DNA of 6,730 nt from Chloroflexota bacterium. Lineage in GTDB: Bacteria; Chloroflexota; FW602-bin22; JAMCYS01. A model generated the notes under the pieces. That model did no database searches. It saw only the letters and a program-made list of their open reading frames with translations, and was not told the DNA's origin. This document shows positions 1 to 6,656 of this stretch, piece by piece; within the stretch, counting starts at the first letter, position 1; each line of letters begins with the position of its first letter. The stretch spans positions 1 through 6,730 of the forward strand of contig JAJZQK010000183.1 in NCBI GenBank assembly GCA_021847625.1, given 5' to 3'. The position numbers and the translations under genes are program-made.

Positions 1-1
1 G

Positions 2-1399
2 CCCTACCAACTGGCGGCCGACGGCACGACGGTGCGCGTGCCCGCCAGCAAGGTGTACGAGGTCCGGCTCCAGCTCGCCGCCGAGGGCCTACCGACGGGG
101 GGCGCGGTCGGCTTCGAGCTCTTCGACCGCACGAACCTGGCCGTTACCGACTTCGCCCAGCGCCTGAACTACCAACGCGGCCTGGAGGGCGAGCTGGCGC
201 GCACGATTGGCACTCTCGGGCCGGTGGCGAGCGCCAGGGTCCACCTAGTCATTCCCGAGCCCGAACTCTACAAGCAGAAGGAGCAAGAAGCCACAGCCTC
301 CGTCGTCCTGGGCCTCCGCCCCGGGCGCGGGCTGGACGATAAGCAAGTGCGGGCCATCGCCAACCTCGTAGCGGGCAGCGTCGAGGGCCTCAAGCCCAGC
401 AACTTGACCATCGTGGACACGGCTGGGAATATGCTCACCGATGGCCAGGCCAAGGACTCCTCGCTGGGCACCCTCTCGTCCGGGCAGATGGAGATTCAGC
501 GAGCGTACGAGCGCTTTCAGGCGAGCCGCGTCCAGGCGATGCTGGACCGCGTGCTGGGACCGGACAAAGCGACCGTGACGGTGAACGCCGTGCTCAACTG
601 GGACCAGGTCGAGCAGAGTATCGAGACCTATGGCCCCGACGGGCAGCCCGGCCAGCTGCGCAGCGAGAGCGAAACCCGCGAGCTCTACCCTGGCTCCGGG
701 ACCGCGATCGGCGGTATCCCCGGCCCTTCGAGCAACATCCCCAGTTACGTGGGCGTGGGGGAGACCCGGACAACGCCCACGCCGACGAGCGCAGACCAGG
801 TGACACCCACCCCGGCGAGCGCAAACCAGGCAACGCCTACCCCGGCAAGCGACTCCCAGAATGGGGACTATGGGCGGATCGATGTAGTGCGCAATTACGA
901 GATTTCCAAGACGGTAGAACACGTCGTCCAGGCCCCCGGCTCGGTCAAGAGGATGTCCGTCGCCGTGGTGCTCGACGAACTAGCGGACCAGTCTCACCTG
1001 GAGGAGATTTCTAACACCATCTCGGCGGCTGTCGGCCTGGACGAGAGCAGGGGAGACGTCATCTCGGTCACGTCGCTGCCCTTCGATAGGAGCCTGCAGG
1101 CCGAGGATACGGCGGCCGCGGAGCAGGCGCAGCAGATGCAGCTCTATCAGACGATAGGCTTCGCCGCGGCGGCGGTGCTGGCCGTGATCTTCCTCGGTCT
1201 CTTTCTGCGCCGGCTGAGCAAGGCCTTGGCGCCCCTGCCGGTGGCAGTGCCGACGACCAAGACCACCGTGACGATGGACGCCCCGGCGCTGCCCGAGGCC
1301 GACCCCAGCCAGCTTGCCTACCAGAGGCTGTCTTCGCTAGCCAAGACCCAGCCGCAGACCATCGCCATGGTCGTGCGCAGCTGGCTGGACCAGAACTGA
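2..1399 (+). CDS. fliF: Flagellar MS-ring protein FliF, 5'-truncated
   Basis: FliF forms the MS ring in the cytoplasmic membrane, the base on which the rotor and export gate assemble. The frame is open from base 2, and FliF-like sequence (PYQLAADGTT) precedes the GTG at 32, so that GTG is internal and the true start lies upstream. About 465 residues are present of a usual 500-560; the first transmembrane helix and part of the first ring-building domain are missing. Visible in order: the end of the first ring domain (VPASKVYE, GVGFELFDRT), the YscJ/FliF ring domain (LEGELARTI, VHLVIPEPELY, to about base 430), the FliF C-terminal collar domain (NYEISKTVEHVV near base 885), a hydrophobic second transmembrane helix at about 1142-1210, and a cytoplasmic tail ending in VVRSWLDQN, the usual FliG-binding end. 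A Thr/Pro repeat lies in the variable collar loop. fliG follows after 16 bases. Confidence 0.97.
   Translation, partial: PYQLAADGTTVRVPASKVYEVRLQLAAEGLPTGGAVGFELFDRTNLAVTDFAQRLNYQRGLEGELARTIGTLGPVASARVHLVIPEPELYKQKEQEATASVVLGLRPGRGLDDKQVRAIANLVAGSVEGLKPSNLTIVDTAGNMLTDGQAKDSSLGTLSSGQMEIQRAYERFQASRVQAMLDRVLGPDKATVTVNAVLNWDQVEQSIETYGPDGQPGQLRSESETRELYPGSGTAIGGIPGPSSNIPSYVGVGETRTTPTPTSADQVTPTPASANQATPTPASDSQNGDYGRIDVVRNYEISKTVEHVVQAPGSVKRMSVAVVLDELADQSHLEEISNTISAAVGLDESRGDVISVTSLPFDRSLQAEDTAAAEQAQQMQLYQTIGFAAAAVLAVIFLGLFLRRLSKALAPLPVAVPTTKTTVTMDAPALPEADPSQLAYQRLSSLAKTQPQTIAMVVRSWLDQN
773..862 (+). repeat. Three 30-bp tandem repeats (Thr/Pro-rich) inside fliF
   Basis: Three in-frame 30-base units (773-802, 803-832, 833-862) encode the ten-residue units TPTPTSADQV, TPTPASANQA and TPTPASDSQN. 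They lie in the FliF collar loop, between the YGPDGQPG segment and the NYEISKTVEHVV strand, a region of variable length and low complexity in the family. The units differ mostly at third codon positions, so the duplication is not very recent. They probably form a flexible periplasmic linker. Confidence 0.85.
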
Positions 1400-1400
1400 C

Positions 1401-1406
1401 AGGGGG
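1401..1406 (+). promoter_or_regulatory. Ribosome binding site of fliG
   Basis: AGGGGG lies nine bases before the ATG at 1416, just after the fliF stop at 1397-1399. It supports this ATG and suggests fliG is translated from the fliF transcript. Confidence 0.6.
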
Positions 1407-1415
1407 ATCTTCCGA

Positions 1416-2423
1416 ATGGTATCAAGCCAACTCAGCGGCCGACAGAAAGCAGCTGCTCTACTGATAGCCCTGGGGCCCGAGGAGTGCGCGAAGGTGATGA
1501 AGTTCCTGGATCCACTTGACGTGGAGCGGCTGACCTTCGAGATCCTCAACCTGGAGAAGGTGCCTCAGGAACTCAAGCTGGCCGCCCTCATTGATTGCCA
1601 TGAGCAGTGCTTCGGCGCCGAGGCCCCGGAGATAGGGGGCAGCAACTACGCGCGGGACGTGCTGGAGCGAGCCTTGGGGCCACGGCACGCCGCCGAGCTA
1701 CTAAGCAAGATCAGCGCCGGTCGCAAGAAGAGCCCCTTCGAGTTCCTGCGGGTGATGGATCCCTCCCAGCTCGCCACCTTTCTGCAGAGCGAACACCCGC
1801 AGACCGTGTCGCTCATCCTGGCCCACCTCGAGCCCCGCCTCGCCGGCCAGATCCTGATGCGGTTGGATAGCGAGGTGCAGGCGGACGTTGCCAGAAGGGT
1901 CGCCGCCATGGAGCGAACGTCGCCCGAGGCAGTGAGCGAGGTCCAGGACGTCGTCAGGCGCCGTCTGTCGTCGATGATTGGGCGCGACTTCTCGGTCGTG
2001 GGCGGGGTGGAATGCCTCGTGGGTATCCTGGGCCAAGCCAACCGAGCCACGGAGCGGACGATCCTGGACTCCCTCGAGCTGACGGTCCCCGAGTTGGCCG
2101 AGGAGGTCCGCAAGCACCTGTTCGTCTTCGACGACGTCGCTCGCCTCGACGACCGTTCGGTGCAGCGTGTTCTACGCGAGGTCGACGGCAAGGACCTCGC
2201 CCTGGCCCTGAAGTTGGCGAGCGAGGACGTCAAGGACCGGATCCTTAAGAACGTGTCGGCGCGGGCGGCCCGGGCGCTGACGGAGGACGTCGCGGCCATG
2301 GGCCCCGTTCGCCTGCGCCAGGTGGAGGAGGCGCAACAGCGCATCGTCGCCACCGTCCGGCGGCTGGACGAGGCCGAGGAGATTGCCATACATCGCGGGG
2401 GCGACAGCGATGTATTCCTCTAG
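1416..2423 (+). CDS. fliG: Flagellar motor switch protein FliG
   Basis: FliG is the rotor subunit on the cytoplasmic face of the MS ring that receives torque from the stator. The 335-residue product is of normal family length. The N-terminal FliF-binding domain (about residues 5-105) is followed by the middle domain with the EHPQ motif at 126-129, the flexible GG linker at 196-197 (VVGGVE), and the C-terminal domain with FVFDDVARLDDRSVQR at about 236-251. By alignment to the E. coli protein, the charged torque-helix residues are K266 (K264), R283 (R281), E290 (D288), D291 (D289) and R299 in GPVR (R297). All keep their charge; the one change is Asp to Glu at 290. The ATG has a good ribosome binding site. 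The 3' end overlaps fliH by 14 bases, so the two are probably translationally coupled. Identification is certain. Confidence 0.98.
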   Translation: MVSSQLSGRQKAAALLIALGPEECAKVMKFLDPLDVERLTFEILNLEKVPQELKLAALIDCHEQCFGAEAPEIGGSNYARDVLERALGPRHAAELLSKISAGRKKSPFEFLRVMDPSQLATFLQSEHPQTVSLILAHLEPRLAGQILMRLDSEVQADVARRVAAMERTSPEAVSEVQDVVRRRLSSMIGRDFSVVGGVECLVGILGQANRATERTILDSLELTVPELAEEVRKHLFVFDDVARLDDRSVQRVLREVDGKDLALALKLASEDVKDRILKNVSARAARALTEDVAAMGPVRLRQVEEAQQRIVATVRRLDEAEEIAIHRGGDSDVFL

Positions 2424-3132
2424 TCGCATCGTCCGCTCGGCCAGGGTGAGTGGAAGGCTCGTCCTCCCCACCCCAGGTCCCTTTCCGGGAGAGGCGGCGG
2501 CCGGCGAACCCCAGCCGGCAACGGAGGAGGAGATCCTTCGGCAGGCCCAAAGCCGGGCCGAGGCGACGCTCGCGAAGGCTCGCGCCGAGGCGGAGGAGAT
2601 ACGCGAGAAGGCTCTTGTCGAGGCTGAACGACTGTGGGAGAGCGCCCGTGTCGAGGGTTTGGACGAAGGCCGTCTGATCGGTCAACAGGAGGTCGAGAGC
2701 AGATCGGCCCGGGAAGTCGGCTCCCTGCGGGTGCTGGCCGAGAGCGTCGCGAGCGAACGCGACCGCATCCTCGGCGCGAGCGAGCGTGAGCTTGTCTCGT
2801 TGGCCCTGGCCATCGCCGGCCGCGTCGTGCAGGGGCAGGCGGCCGTGGACGCTCGGGTCGTCGAGGCCATTGTATCCGCTGCCCTGAAGAGGATCGGTGC
2901 CCAGCAGCGCGTGCGGGTGCGCCTCAACCCCGCGGATTTGGAGGCCTTGACGAAGAGCGGCCTCGAGCCCTCGGCGGACAGCTTTGGGCGGGAAACCGAG
3001 TTTGTCGCCGACGAAGCCATCGAGCGTGGAGGCTGCCTGCTGGAGGTGGACGGCGGCACGGTGGACGGCAGAATAGGCGCGCAACTAGCGGAGGCCGTCC
3101 GCTATTTCGAATCGTTGCTGATGGAGGCGTAG
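2410..3132 (+). CDS. fliH: Flagellar export ATPase regulator FliH
   Basis: FliH is the stator-like peripheral protein of the flagellar type III export ATPase; it dimerises, holds FliI in check and docks it to the C ring. From the ATG at 2410 the product is 240 residues and opens MYSSSRIVRS, like the usual Ser-Arg-Ile FliH start; an ATG at 2383 would add nine residues lying inside fliG and is less likely. Residues 37-100 form a charged Ala/Glu-rich helix. At 79-91 it carries an AxxxGxxxGxxxG run (A79, G83, G87, G91), the helix-packing repeat typical of FliH. The C-terminal domain has ERELVSLALAIAGRVV at 125-140, VRVRLNPADLEAL at 168-180 and the family ending ERGGCLLEVDGG at 205-216. The gene overlaps fliG by 14 bases, and its stop directly abuts the fliI start region. 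Confidence 0.94.
   Translation: MYSSSRIVRSARVSGRLVLPTPGPFPGEAAAGEPQPATEEEILRQAQSRAEATLAKARAEAEEIREKALVEAERLWESARVEGLDEGRLIGQQEVESRSAREVGSLRVLAESVASERDRILGASERELVSLALAIAGRVVQGQAAVDARVVEAIVSAALKRIGAQQRVRVRLNPADLEALTKSGLEPSADSFGRETEFVADEAIERGGCLLEVDGGTVDGRIGAQLAEAVRYFESLLMEA
3123..3127 (+). promoter_or_regulatory. Ribosome binding site for fliI (decides start)
   Basis: GGAGG lies at the end of fliH. It is 5 bases from the GTG at 3133 and 11 bases from the ATG at 3139. Spacing favours GTG and codon type favours ATG; the two starts differ by only two residues. Confidence 0.5.
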
Positions 3133-4458
3133 GTGGAGATGGCTGCGACGCCGGACCTCGCTCGCCTACGGCGGGCGCTGGAGGGTCTGAACACCATCAA
3201 GGGCTACGGACGCGTGGTGAGGGTGACCGGCCTGGCGATCGAGGCAACGGGGTTAGCCTGCGAGGTGGGCGAGGTATGCACCGTCGCGACCTACGGTGGC
3301 GGCGGCCGGCTCCTTACCGAGGTCGTCGGCTTTCGCAACGGCAGCACGCTCCTGATGCCGCTGGGCGAGATGCGGGGCATCCGGCCGGGCAGCGTGGTGG
3401 TGGCCCGGGGAACCCCCTTCACGGTCCGTGTTGGCGAGGGCTTGCTGGGGCGGGTGCTGGACGGCTTGGGTCGGCCGATAGACGGTCTGGGCCCGCCCGG
3501 CTGCCTGGAGCGCTACTTCATGAGCGGCGAGCCGATCCAACCGCTGAGCCGGGCCCCGATTCGGGAACCGTTGGAGACGGGGGTGAGGGCCATCGACGGG
3601 TTGCTCACCTGCGGCCAAGGCCAGCGCATCGGCATATTTGCGGGGAGCGGCGTGGGCAAGAGCACGCTCCTAGGCATGATCGCCCGCAACGCCAAGGCCG
3701 ACGTGAACGTCATCGCCCTCATCGGCGAGCGGGGCCGGGAGGTGCAGGAGTTCATCGACCGCGACTTGGGGCCAGAAGGGCTGGCGCGCTCGGTCGTGGT
3801 GGTCTCCACGTCCGACCAACCTGCCCTGGTACGCATTCGTGGCGCCTGGGTGGCGACGGCGATCGCCGAGTATTTCCGTGACCAGGGTAAGAACGTCGTC
3901 TTCCTAATGGATTCGGTGACGAGGGTGGCGATGGCCCAGCGGGAGGTAGGGCTGACGGTTGGCGAGCCCCCGGCCAGCAAGGGTTACACGCCCTCCGTCT
4001 TCGCCCTATTGCCCAGGCTGATGGAGCGCACGGGGAATTCGGCGAACGGGTCCATCACTGGGTTCTACACGGTGCTGGTGGAGTCCGACGACATGACCGA
4101 ACCGATCGCCGACAACAGCCGCAGCATTCTGGACGGCCATGTCGTGCTTACCCGGGAGCTGGTGATGGAGAACCATCTGCCTGCCATTGATGTGCTGCAG
4201 AGCGCCAGCCGTGTGATGGGCAACGTCGTCGGCCCCGAGCACCTGGCCTGCGCCGGTAGGATGCGCGAGACGATGGCCGCCTACAGGCGCGCCCGCGACC
4301 TCCTGGAGATAGGGGCCTACGTGCAGGGGACCAACCCGCAGGTCGACCGGGCCGTTGCCATGCTGGCGGAGATCAACGGTTTCCTGCGCCAACAACCCGG
4401 AGAGCACGCCTGCCTCGCGGAGACCATTTCCTGGCTGGTGGGCGCCTTCGGCGGCTAG
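3133..4458 (+). CDS. fliI: Flagellum-specific ATP synthase FliI (type III export ATPase)
   Basis: FliI is the hexameric ATPase of the flagellar type III export apparatus, related to F1 beta; with FliH and FliJ it delivers rod, hook and filament subunits to the export gate. The product is 441 residues (439 from the ATG at 3139), a normal length. Residues 1-100 form the beta-barrel domain. The Walker A motif AGSGVGKST is at 170-178 (Lys176). The catalytic glutamate is E199 in IGERGREVQEF, and Walker B is VVFLMD at 255-260, followed by SVTRVAMAQREVG. The likely arginine finger is R360 in SASRVMG. The C-terminal helical domain includes YRRARDLLEIGAY at 384-396. All key residues are present, so it should be active. 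The gene follows fliH without a gap, and 52 bases separate it from fliJ. Confidence 0.98.
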   Translation: MEMAATPDLARLRRALEGLNTIKGYGRVVRVTGLAIEATGLACEVGEVCTVATYGGGGRLLTEVVGFRNGSTLLMPLGEMRGIRPGSVVVARGTPFTVRVGEGLLGRVLDGLGRPIDGLGPPGCLERYFMSGEPIQPLSRAPIREPLETGVRAIDGLLTCGQGQRIGIFAGSGVGKSTLLGMIARNAKADVNVIALIGERGREVQEFIDRDLGPEGLARSVVVVSTSDQPALVRIRGAWVATAIAEYFRDQGKNVVFLMDSVTRVAMAQREVGLTVGEPPASKGYTPSVFALLPRLMERTGNSANGSITGFYTVLVESDDMTEPIADNSRSILDGHVVLTRELVMENHLPAIDVLQSASRVMGNVVGPEHLACAGRMRETMAAYRRARDLLEIGAYVQGTNPQVDRAVAMLAEINGFLRQQPGEHACLAETISWLVGAFGG

Positions 4459-4496
4459 AGGACGCGGACAGCTGGTTGGGCTCGCGAACTAGAATC

Positions 4497-4503
4497 GAGG
4501 GAG
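4497..4503 (+). promoter_or_regulatory. Ribosome binding site of fliJ
   Basis: GAGGGAG lies 7 bases before the ATG at 4511, in the 52-base gap after fliI. The rest of that gap shows no convincing terminator or promoter, only a 4-base CTCG/CGAG inverted pair with a long loop. Confidence 0.6.
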
Positions 4504-4510
4504 ACAAGCG

Positions 4511-4963
4511 ATGGCGGGCAAGTTCGCCTTGGGGCCGCTACTGGCCTACAGGTCTCTGCAACTGGATATGGCGCGCGTGCAGCTGGCGGCGGCCCAGCGA
4601 CAGCTCGACCGGCAGATGCAATATACGGCCCGCCTCAGGGCCGGCGAGGACGACCTGCGGGAGCAGGTTGCCGGCGCTTTGCAGGCGTCGCCGGCCGACC
4701 TCGACGCCCTGCGGGGCGGCCAGGGGCGGCTGACCGTGCTGCACGAGATGCTGAAGGCGGCCCGGACGGCGGCAGAGCACTTCCAGCAGACGGTTGAGGA
4801 CAAGAGGGCGGCTGCCGTGACGGCGCAACAAGGGAAGAAGGTTCTGGAACGCCTCTGGGAGCGCCACCTGGCCCGCGAGGCCGCGGAGGCACAACGGACC
4901 GAGAGCAAGGAAAACGACGAGATTGCGATTACGCGAACGGGGCTAGAGGGACTATGGAGCTGA
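4511..4963 (+). CDS. fliJ: Flagellar export chaperone FliJ
   Basis: FliJ is a small cytoplasmic coiled-coil protein that sits in the centre of the FliI hexamer, links it to the export gate (FlhA) and cycles export chaperones. The 150-residue product has the usual length and form. A short FALGPLLAYRSLQLD start matches the family's phenylalanine-rich opening. Two long amphipathic helices follow (about 15-58 and 62-132), rich in Ala, Gln, Arg and Glu, with a break at SPAD (60-63). The C-terminal helix has KKVLERLWERH at 109-119, then KENDEIAI at 133-140, close to the FliJ family ending. It has a clear ribosome binding site, lies directly after fliI, and overlaps the next gene by 10 bases. FliJ proteins diverge greatly, so the call rests on length, helix pattern, C-terminal motif and position together. 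Confidence 0.9.
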   Translation: MAGKFALGPLLAYRSLQLDMARVQLAAAQRQLDRQMQYTARLRAGEDDLREQVAGALQASPADLDALRGGQGRLTVLHEMLKAARTAAEHFQQTVEDKRAAAVTAQQGKKVLERLWERHLAREAAEAQRTESKENDEIAITRTGLEGLWS

Positions 4964-5514
4964 GCACCGGCCTAGACATCTTCGGCAAGCAGAACAACAA
5001 CCCGAGCGAGGCCTTGCGGAGGGTGCAGCAACGCATCAGCGCGATGGTCGCTTCCTCCGTGTGGGGCCAAGACCCGCTGCCGGCGGCGGACCGCGCCGCC
5101 TACGCCGCGTCCTCCGTCGGTGGGGGTGATTTCGACTCTCTGATCGCCGAGGCCGCGGCGAGGGTTGGCCTGGACCCGGACCTGGTGAGGGCGGTGGTCC
5201 AGGTGGAATCCGGCGGCCGTTCGGACGCCGTTTCGCCCGCGGGGGCCAAGGGTCTGATGCAGCTGATGGATGGCACGGCCTCTGGCCTGGGCGTCTGCAA
5301 CTCCTTTGACCCGGCGGAGAACCTACGTGGGGGCACGGCCTTCCTCCGCTACCTGCTCGACAAGTACGGTGACGAGCGCCTGGCGCTGGCCGCTTACAAC
5401 GCCGGGCCGGGGGCAGTCGAGAAGTATGGCGGCGTACCCCCCTACGCGGAGACACAGCGATACGTCGCGGCCGTGCTAGCGGAGAAGCAGCGGCTGCACG
5501 CATGGAGGGCATAA
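4954..5514 (+). CDS. Flagellar-operon soluble lytic transglycosylase (SLT domain)
   Basis: This protein probably cleaves peptidoglycan glycan strands without hydrolysis, leaving 1,6-anhydro ends, to let the flagellar rod through the wall. The 186-residue product has a polar N-terminal region (1-58) and one SLT domain (about 59-182). Seen in the domain are the catalytic glutamate E85 in VVQVESGG, SPAGAKGLMQLM at 94-105, FDPAENLRGGTAFL at 118-131, and the AAYNAGPGAV segment at 146-155 followed by KYGGVPPYAET. No signal peptide or membrane helix is visible: the start, MELSTGLDIFGKQNN, has no hydrophobic core. Export through the flagellar type III apparatus, as proposed for FlgJ, is therefore inferred. 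It overlaps fliJ by 10 bases and lies three bases before flgB, which fits a rod-assembly role. A cell-wall hydrolase of unrelated use is possible but less likely. Confidence 0.9.
   Translation: MELSTGLDIFGKQNNNPSEALRRVQQRISAMVASSVWGQDPLPAADRAAYAASSVGGGDFDSLIAEAAARVGLDPDLVRAVVQVESGGRSDAVSPAGAKGLMQLMDGTASGLGVCNSFDPAENLRGGTAFLRYLLDKYGDERLALAAYNAGPGAVEKYGGVPPYAETQRYVAAVLAEKQRLHAWRA
5504..5509 (+). promoter_or_regulatory. Ribosome binding site of flgB
   Basis: GGAGGG lies within the last codons of the transglycosylase gene, eight bases before the ATG at 5518. It is the strongest Shine-Dalgarno match in the window and fits high output of a structural rod subunit. Confidence 0.65.
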
Positions 5515-5517
5515 GCA

Positions 5518-5919
5518 ATGAGAATCACGAGCGATGCTGCCCAAGAGGCGATGAAGCGTAGCCTGACCGTCCTCTCGCGGCGCCAGCAGGCCACGCTCAA
5601 CAACATCGCCAACGTCGATACGCCGGGCTATAAGGCGACCGAGGTTCCTTTCCACGTCGAGCTGAGCGGCGCGATGGGCCGCACCATGCCGGTATCCCTA
5701 ACCAACTCCGCCCACCTGACCAGAACCAGCGCCCCGGCCGAGGTGAAGACGGCGCAGACCTCGGGAACCAGCTGGCGCAACGACGGCAACAACGTCGATA
5801 TCGAGCGCGAGCTGGCCAGTTTGGCAGAGACCAACCTCACCTACAGCGCCGTCGCTCAGCAAATGTCGGCCAAGCTGCGCCTGATGCGTCAGGTAATCAG
5901 CGAAGGTAGGTCGCAATGA
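5518..5919 (+). CDS. flgB: Flagellar basal-body rod protein FlgB
   Basis: FlgB is the proximal rod subunit, among the first axial proteins exported through the type III gate and assembled above the MS ring. The 133-residue product has the usual FlgB length. The conserved rod signature LNNIANVDTPGYKA is at 27-40, and the C-terminal helix motif NNVDIERELASLAETNLTY is at 91-109. Both terminal helices needed for axial stacking are present, with a variable Ser/Thr-rich centre. NNVDIERE with a short length points to FlgB rather than FlgC. Translation starts three bases after the transglycosylase stop, and the stop codon overlaps the next start in an ATGA, so the flanking genes are probably co-translated. 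Its place after fliJ is unusual; neither flgC nor fliE follows it here. Confidence 0.95.
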   Translation: MRITSDAAQEAMKRSLTVLSRRQQATLNNIANVDTPGYKATEVPFHVELSGAMGRTMPVSLTNSAHLTRTSAPAEVKTAQTSGTSWRNDGNNVDIERELASLAETNLTYSAVAQQMSAKLRLMRQVISEGRSQ

Positions 5920-6656
5920 CGGTCACGCGGATAGACGTCGTCGCCGGCAGCTCCGCGCTCCCGATGTCGGGTATCCCCTCCGGCGGTGGCACGGCCCAGG
6001 CCGGGTTCGCCGATCTGATGGCAGGTCTTCTTCTGGGCGCGGCCGAGGCCCTGCCGGCCGGACCAAGTCAGACCGCGGGACAGCCTGCACAGGCTGCGGA
6101 TGGCATCAAGGTCCCCACCCAGGGGGCGCAAGCAGTGGCACCGGCTGAAGGCCAGAAGGGAAGGAAGGCCGAACAGGATCCGGATGCAGGTTCACCGGCG
6201 GACGAGGACCTATGTGAGTTGGCGGCAAGTATCATCGCCGCCGCCCTTGCGCCTCCCCAGACCGCGGGCGATGCGTCGACGGAACCCGCCGGAGCGGGCT
6301 CACTGGTGGCCGCTACTTTGGGGCAGTCCCCCCTGTCGACACAGCAGGCGCAGACCGGAACGCCAGAGGGCACGGCCCAAGCAAGCGGCCCGGAGGCAGT
6401 GACGCTGGGCGCCGCGCCTACCGACGTTCCGCCTGCTATGAAGGCCGAACCTGTTCCAGCCCCTGTTGCTGTGGCACCGGGCGAACCGCCGAACCCTCCC
6501 CGAGCGGAGGCCGCCTCGCCGGCCCCCCAGGCCCCCGAGTCGGGCGAGAAGCCGGAGCCGCCCGCTACGGCCGCCGCCAAGAATGGTGAGCATTCGAGCG
6601 CCGCTTCTCCCAAGCCGCCCACGGAGGAGCGGCATGACGGTCATGAGCGCGCGTAG
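5916..6656 (+). CDS. FliK-like hook-length control protein, probably cut short at its 3' end
   Basis: The 246-residue product is very rich in Ala, Pro, Gly and Glu with almost no aromatic residues. Only two helix-like stretches stand out, FADLMAGLLLGAAEAL at 31-46 and ELAASIIAAALAP at 101-113. This profile and its place after fliJ and flgB suggest the N-terminal half of FliK, the secreted ruler that sets hook length and switches export specificity. The conserved FliK C-terminal domain is absent. The ORF ends at a TAG (6654-6656) lying in sequence that reads as hemB on the other strand, so the last few residues and the stop are probably not native. Good features at the start are an AAGGTAGG site and the ATGA overlap with flgB. 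Function rests mainly on context; another low-complexity secreted flagellar protein is possible. Confidence 0.6.
   Translation: MTVTRIDVVAGSSALPMSGIPSGGGTAQAGFADLMAGLLLGAAEALPAGPSQTAGQPAQAADGIKVPTQGAQAVAPAEGQKGRKAEQDPDAGSPADEDLCELAASIIAAALAPPQTAGDASTEPAGAGSLVAATLGQSPLSTQQAQTGTPEGTAQASGPEAVTLGAAPTDVPPAMKAEPVPAPVAVAPGEPPNPPRAEAASPAPQAPESGEKPEPPATAAAKNGEHSSAASPKPPTEERHDGHERA
6633..6645 (+). repeat. Short perfect inverted repeat at the fliK/hemB breakpoint
   Basis: CATGAC and GTCATG flank a single G, making a 13-base near-palindrome. It touches the point where FliK-like coding sequence gives way to hemB sequence and is followed at 6647-6653 by GCGCGCG. The spacer is too short for a stable terminator hairpin. 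It may be coincidental, or it may have helped a template switch or inversion. Confidence 0.5.

Noticed and set aside
2245..3084. Long minus-strand ORFs opposite fliG and fliH (also 1646-2389 and 245-922).
   Set aside because: They lie antisense to confidently identified genes, have biased Arg/Ala-rich composition, and are typical of high-GC antisense frames without stops.
4459..4510. Possible terminator or promoter in the 52-base gap between fliI and fliJ.
   Set aside because: Only a 4-base inverted pair with an 11-base loop and no T-tract is present, and no recognisable -35/-10 pair was found.
5916..5925. The ten bases ATGACGGTCA at the FliK-like start recur at 6634-6643 near the breakpoint.
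   Set aside because: Repeated ten-mers are expected by chance in a window of this size and GC content, and the match does not extend on either side.
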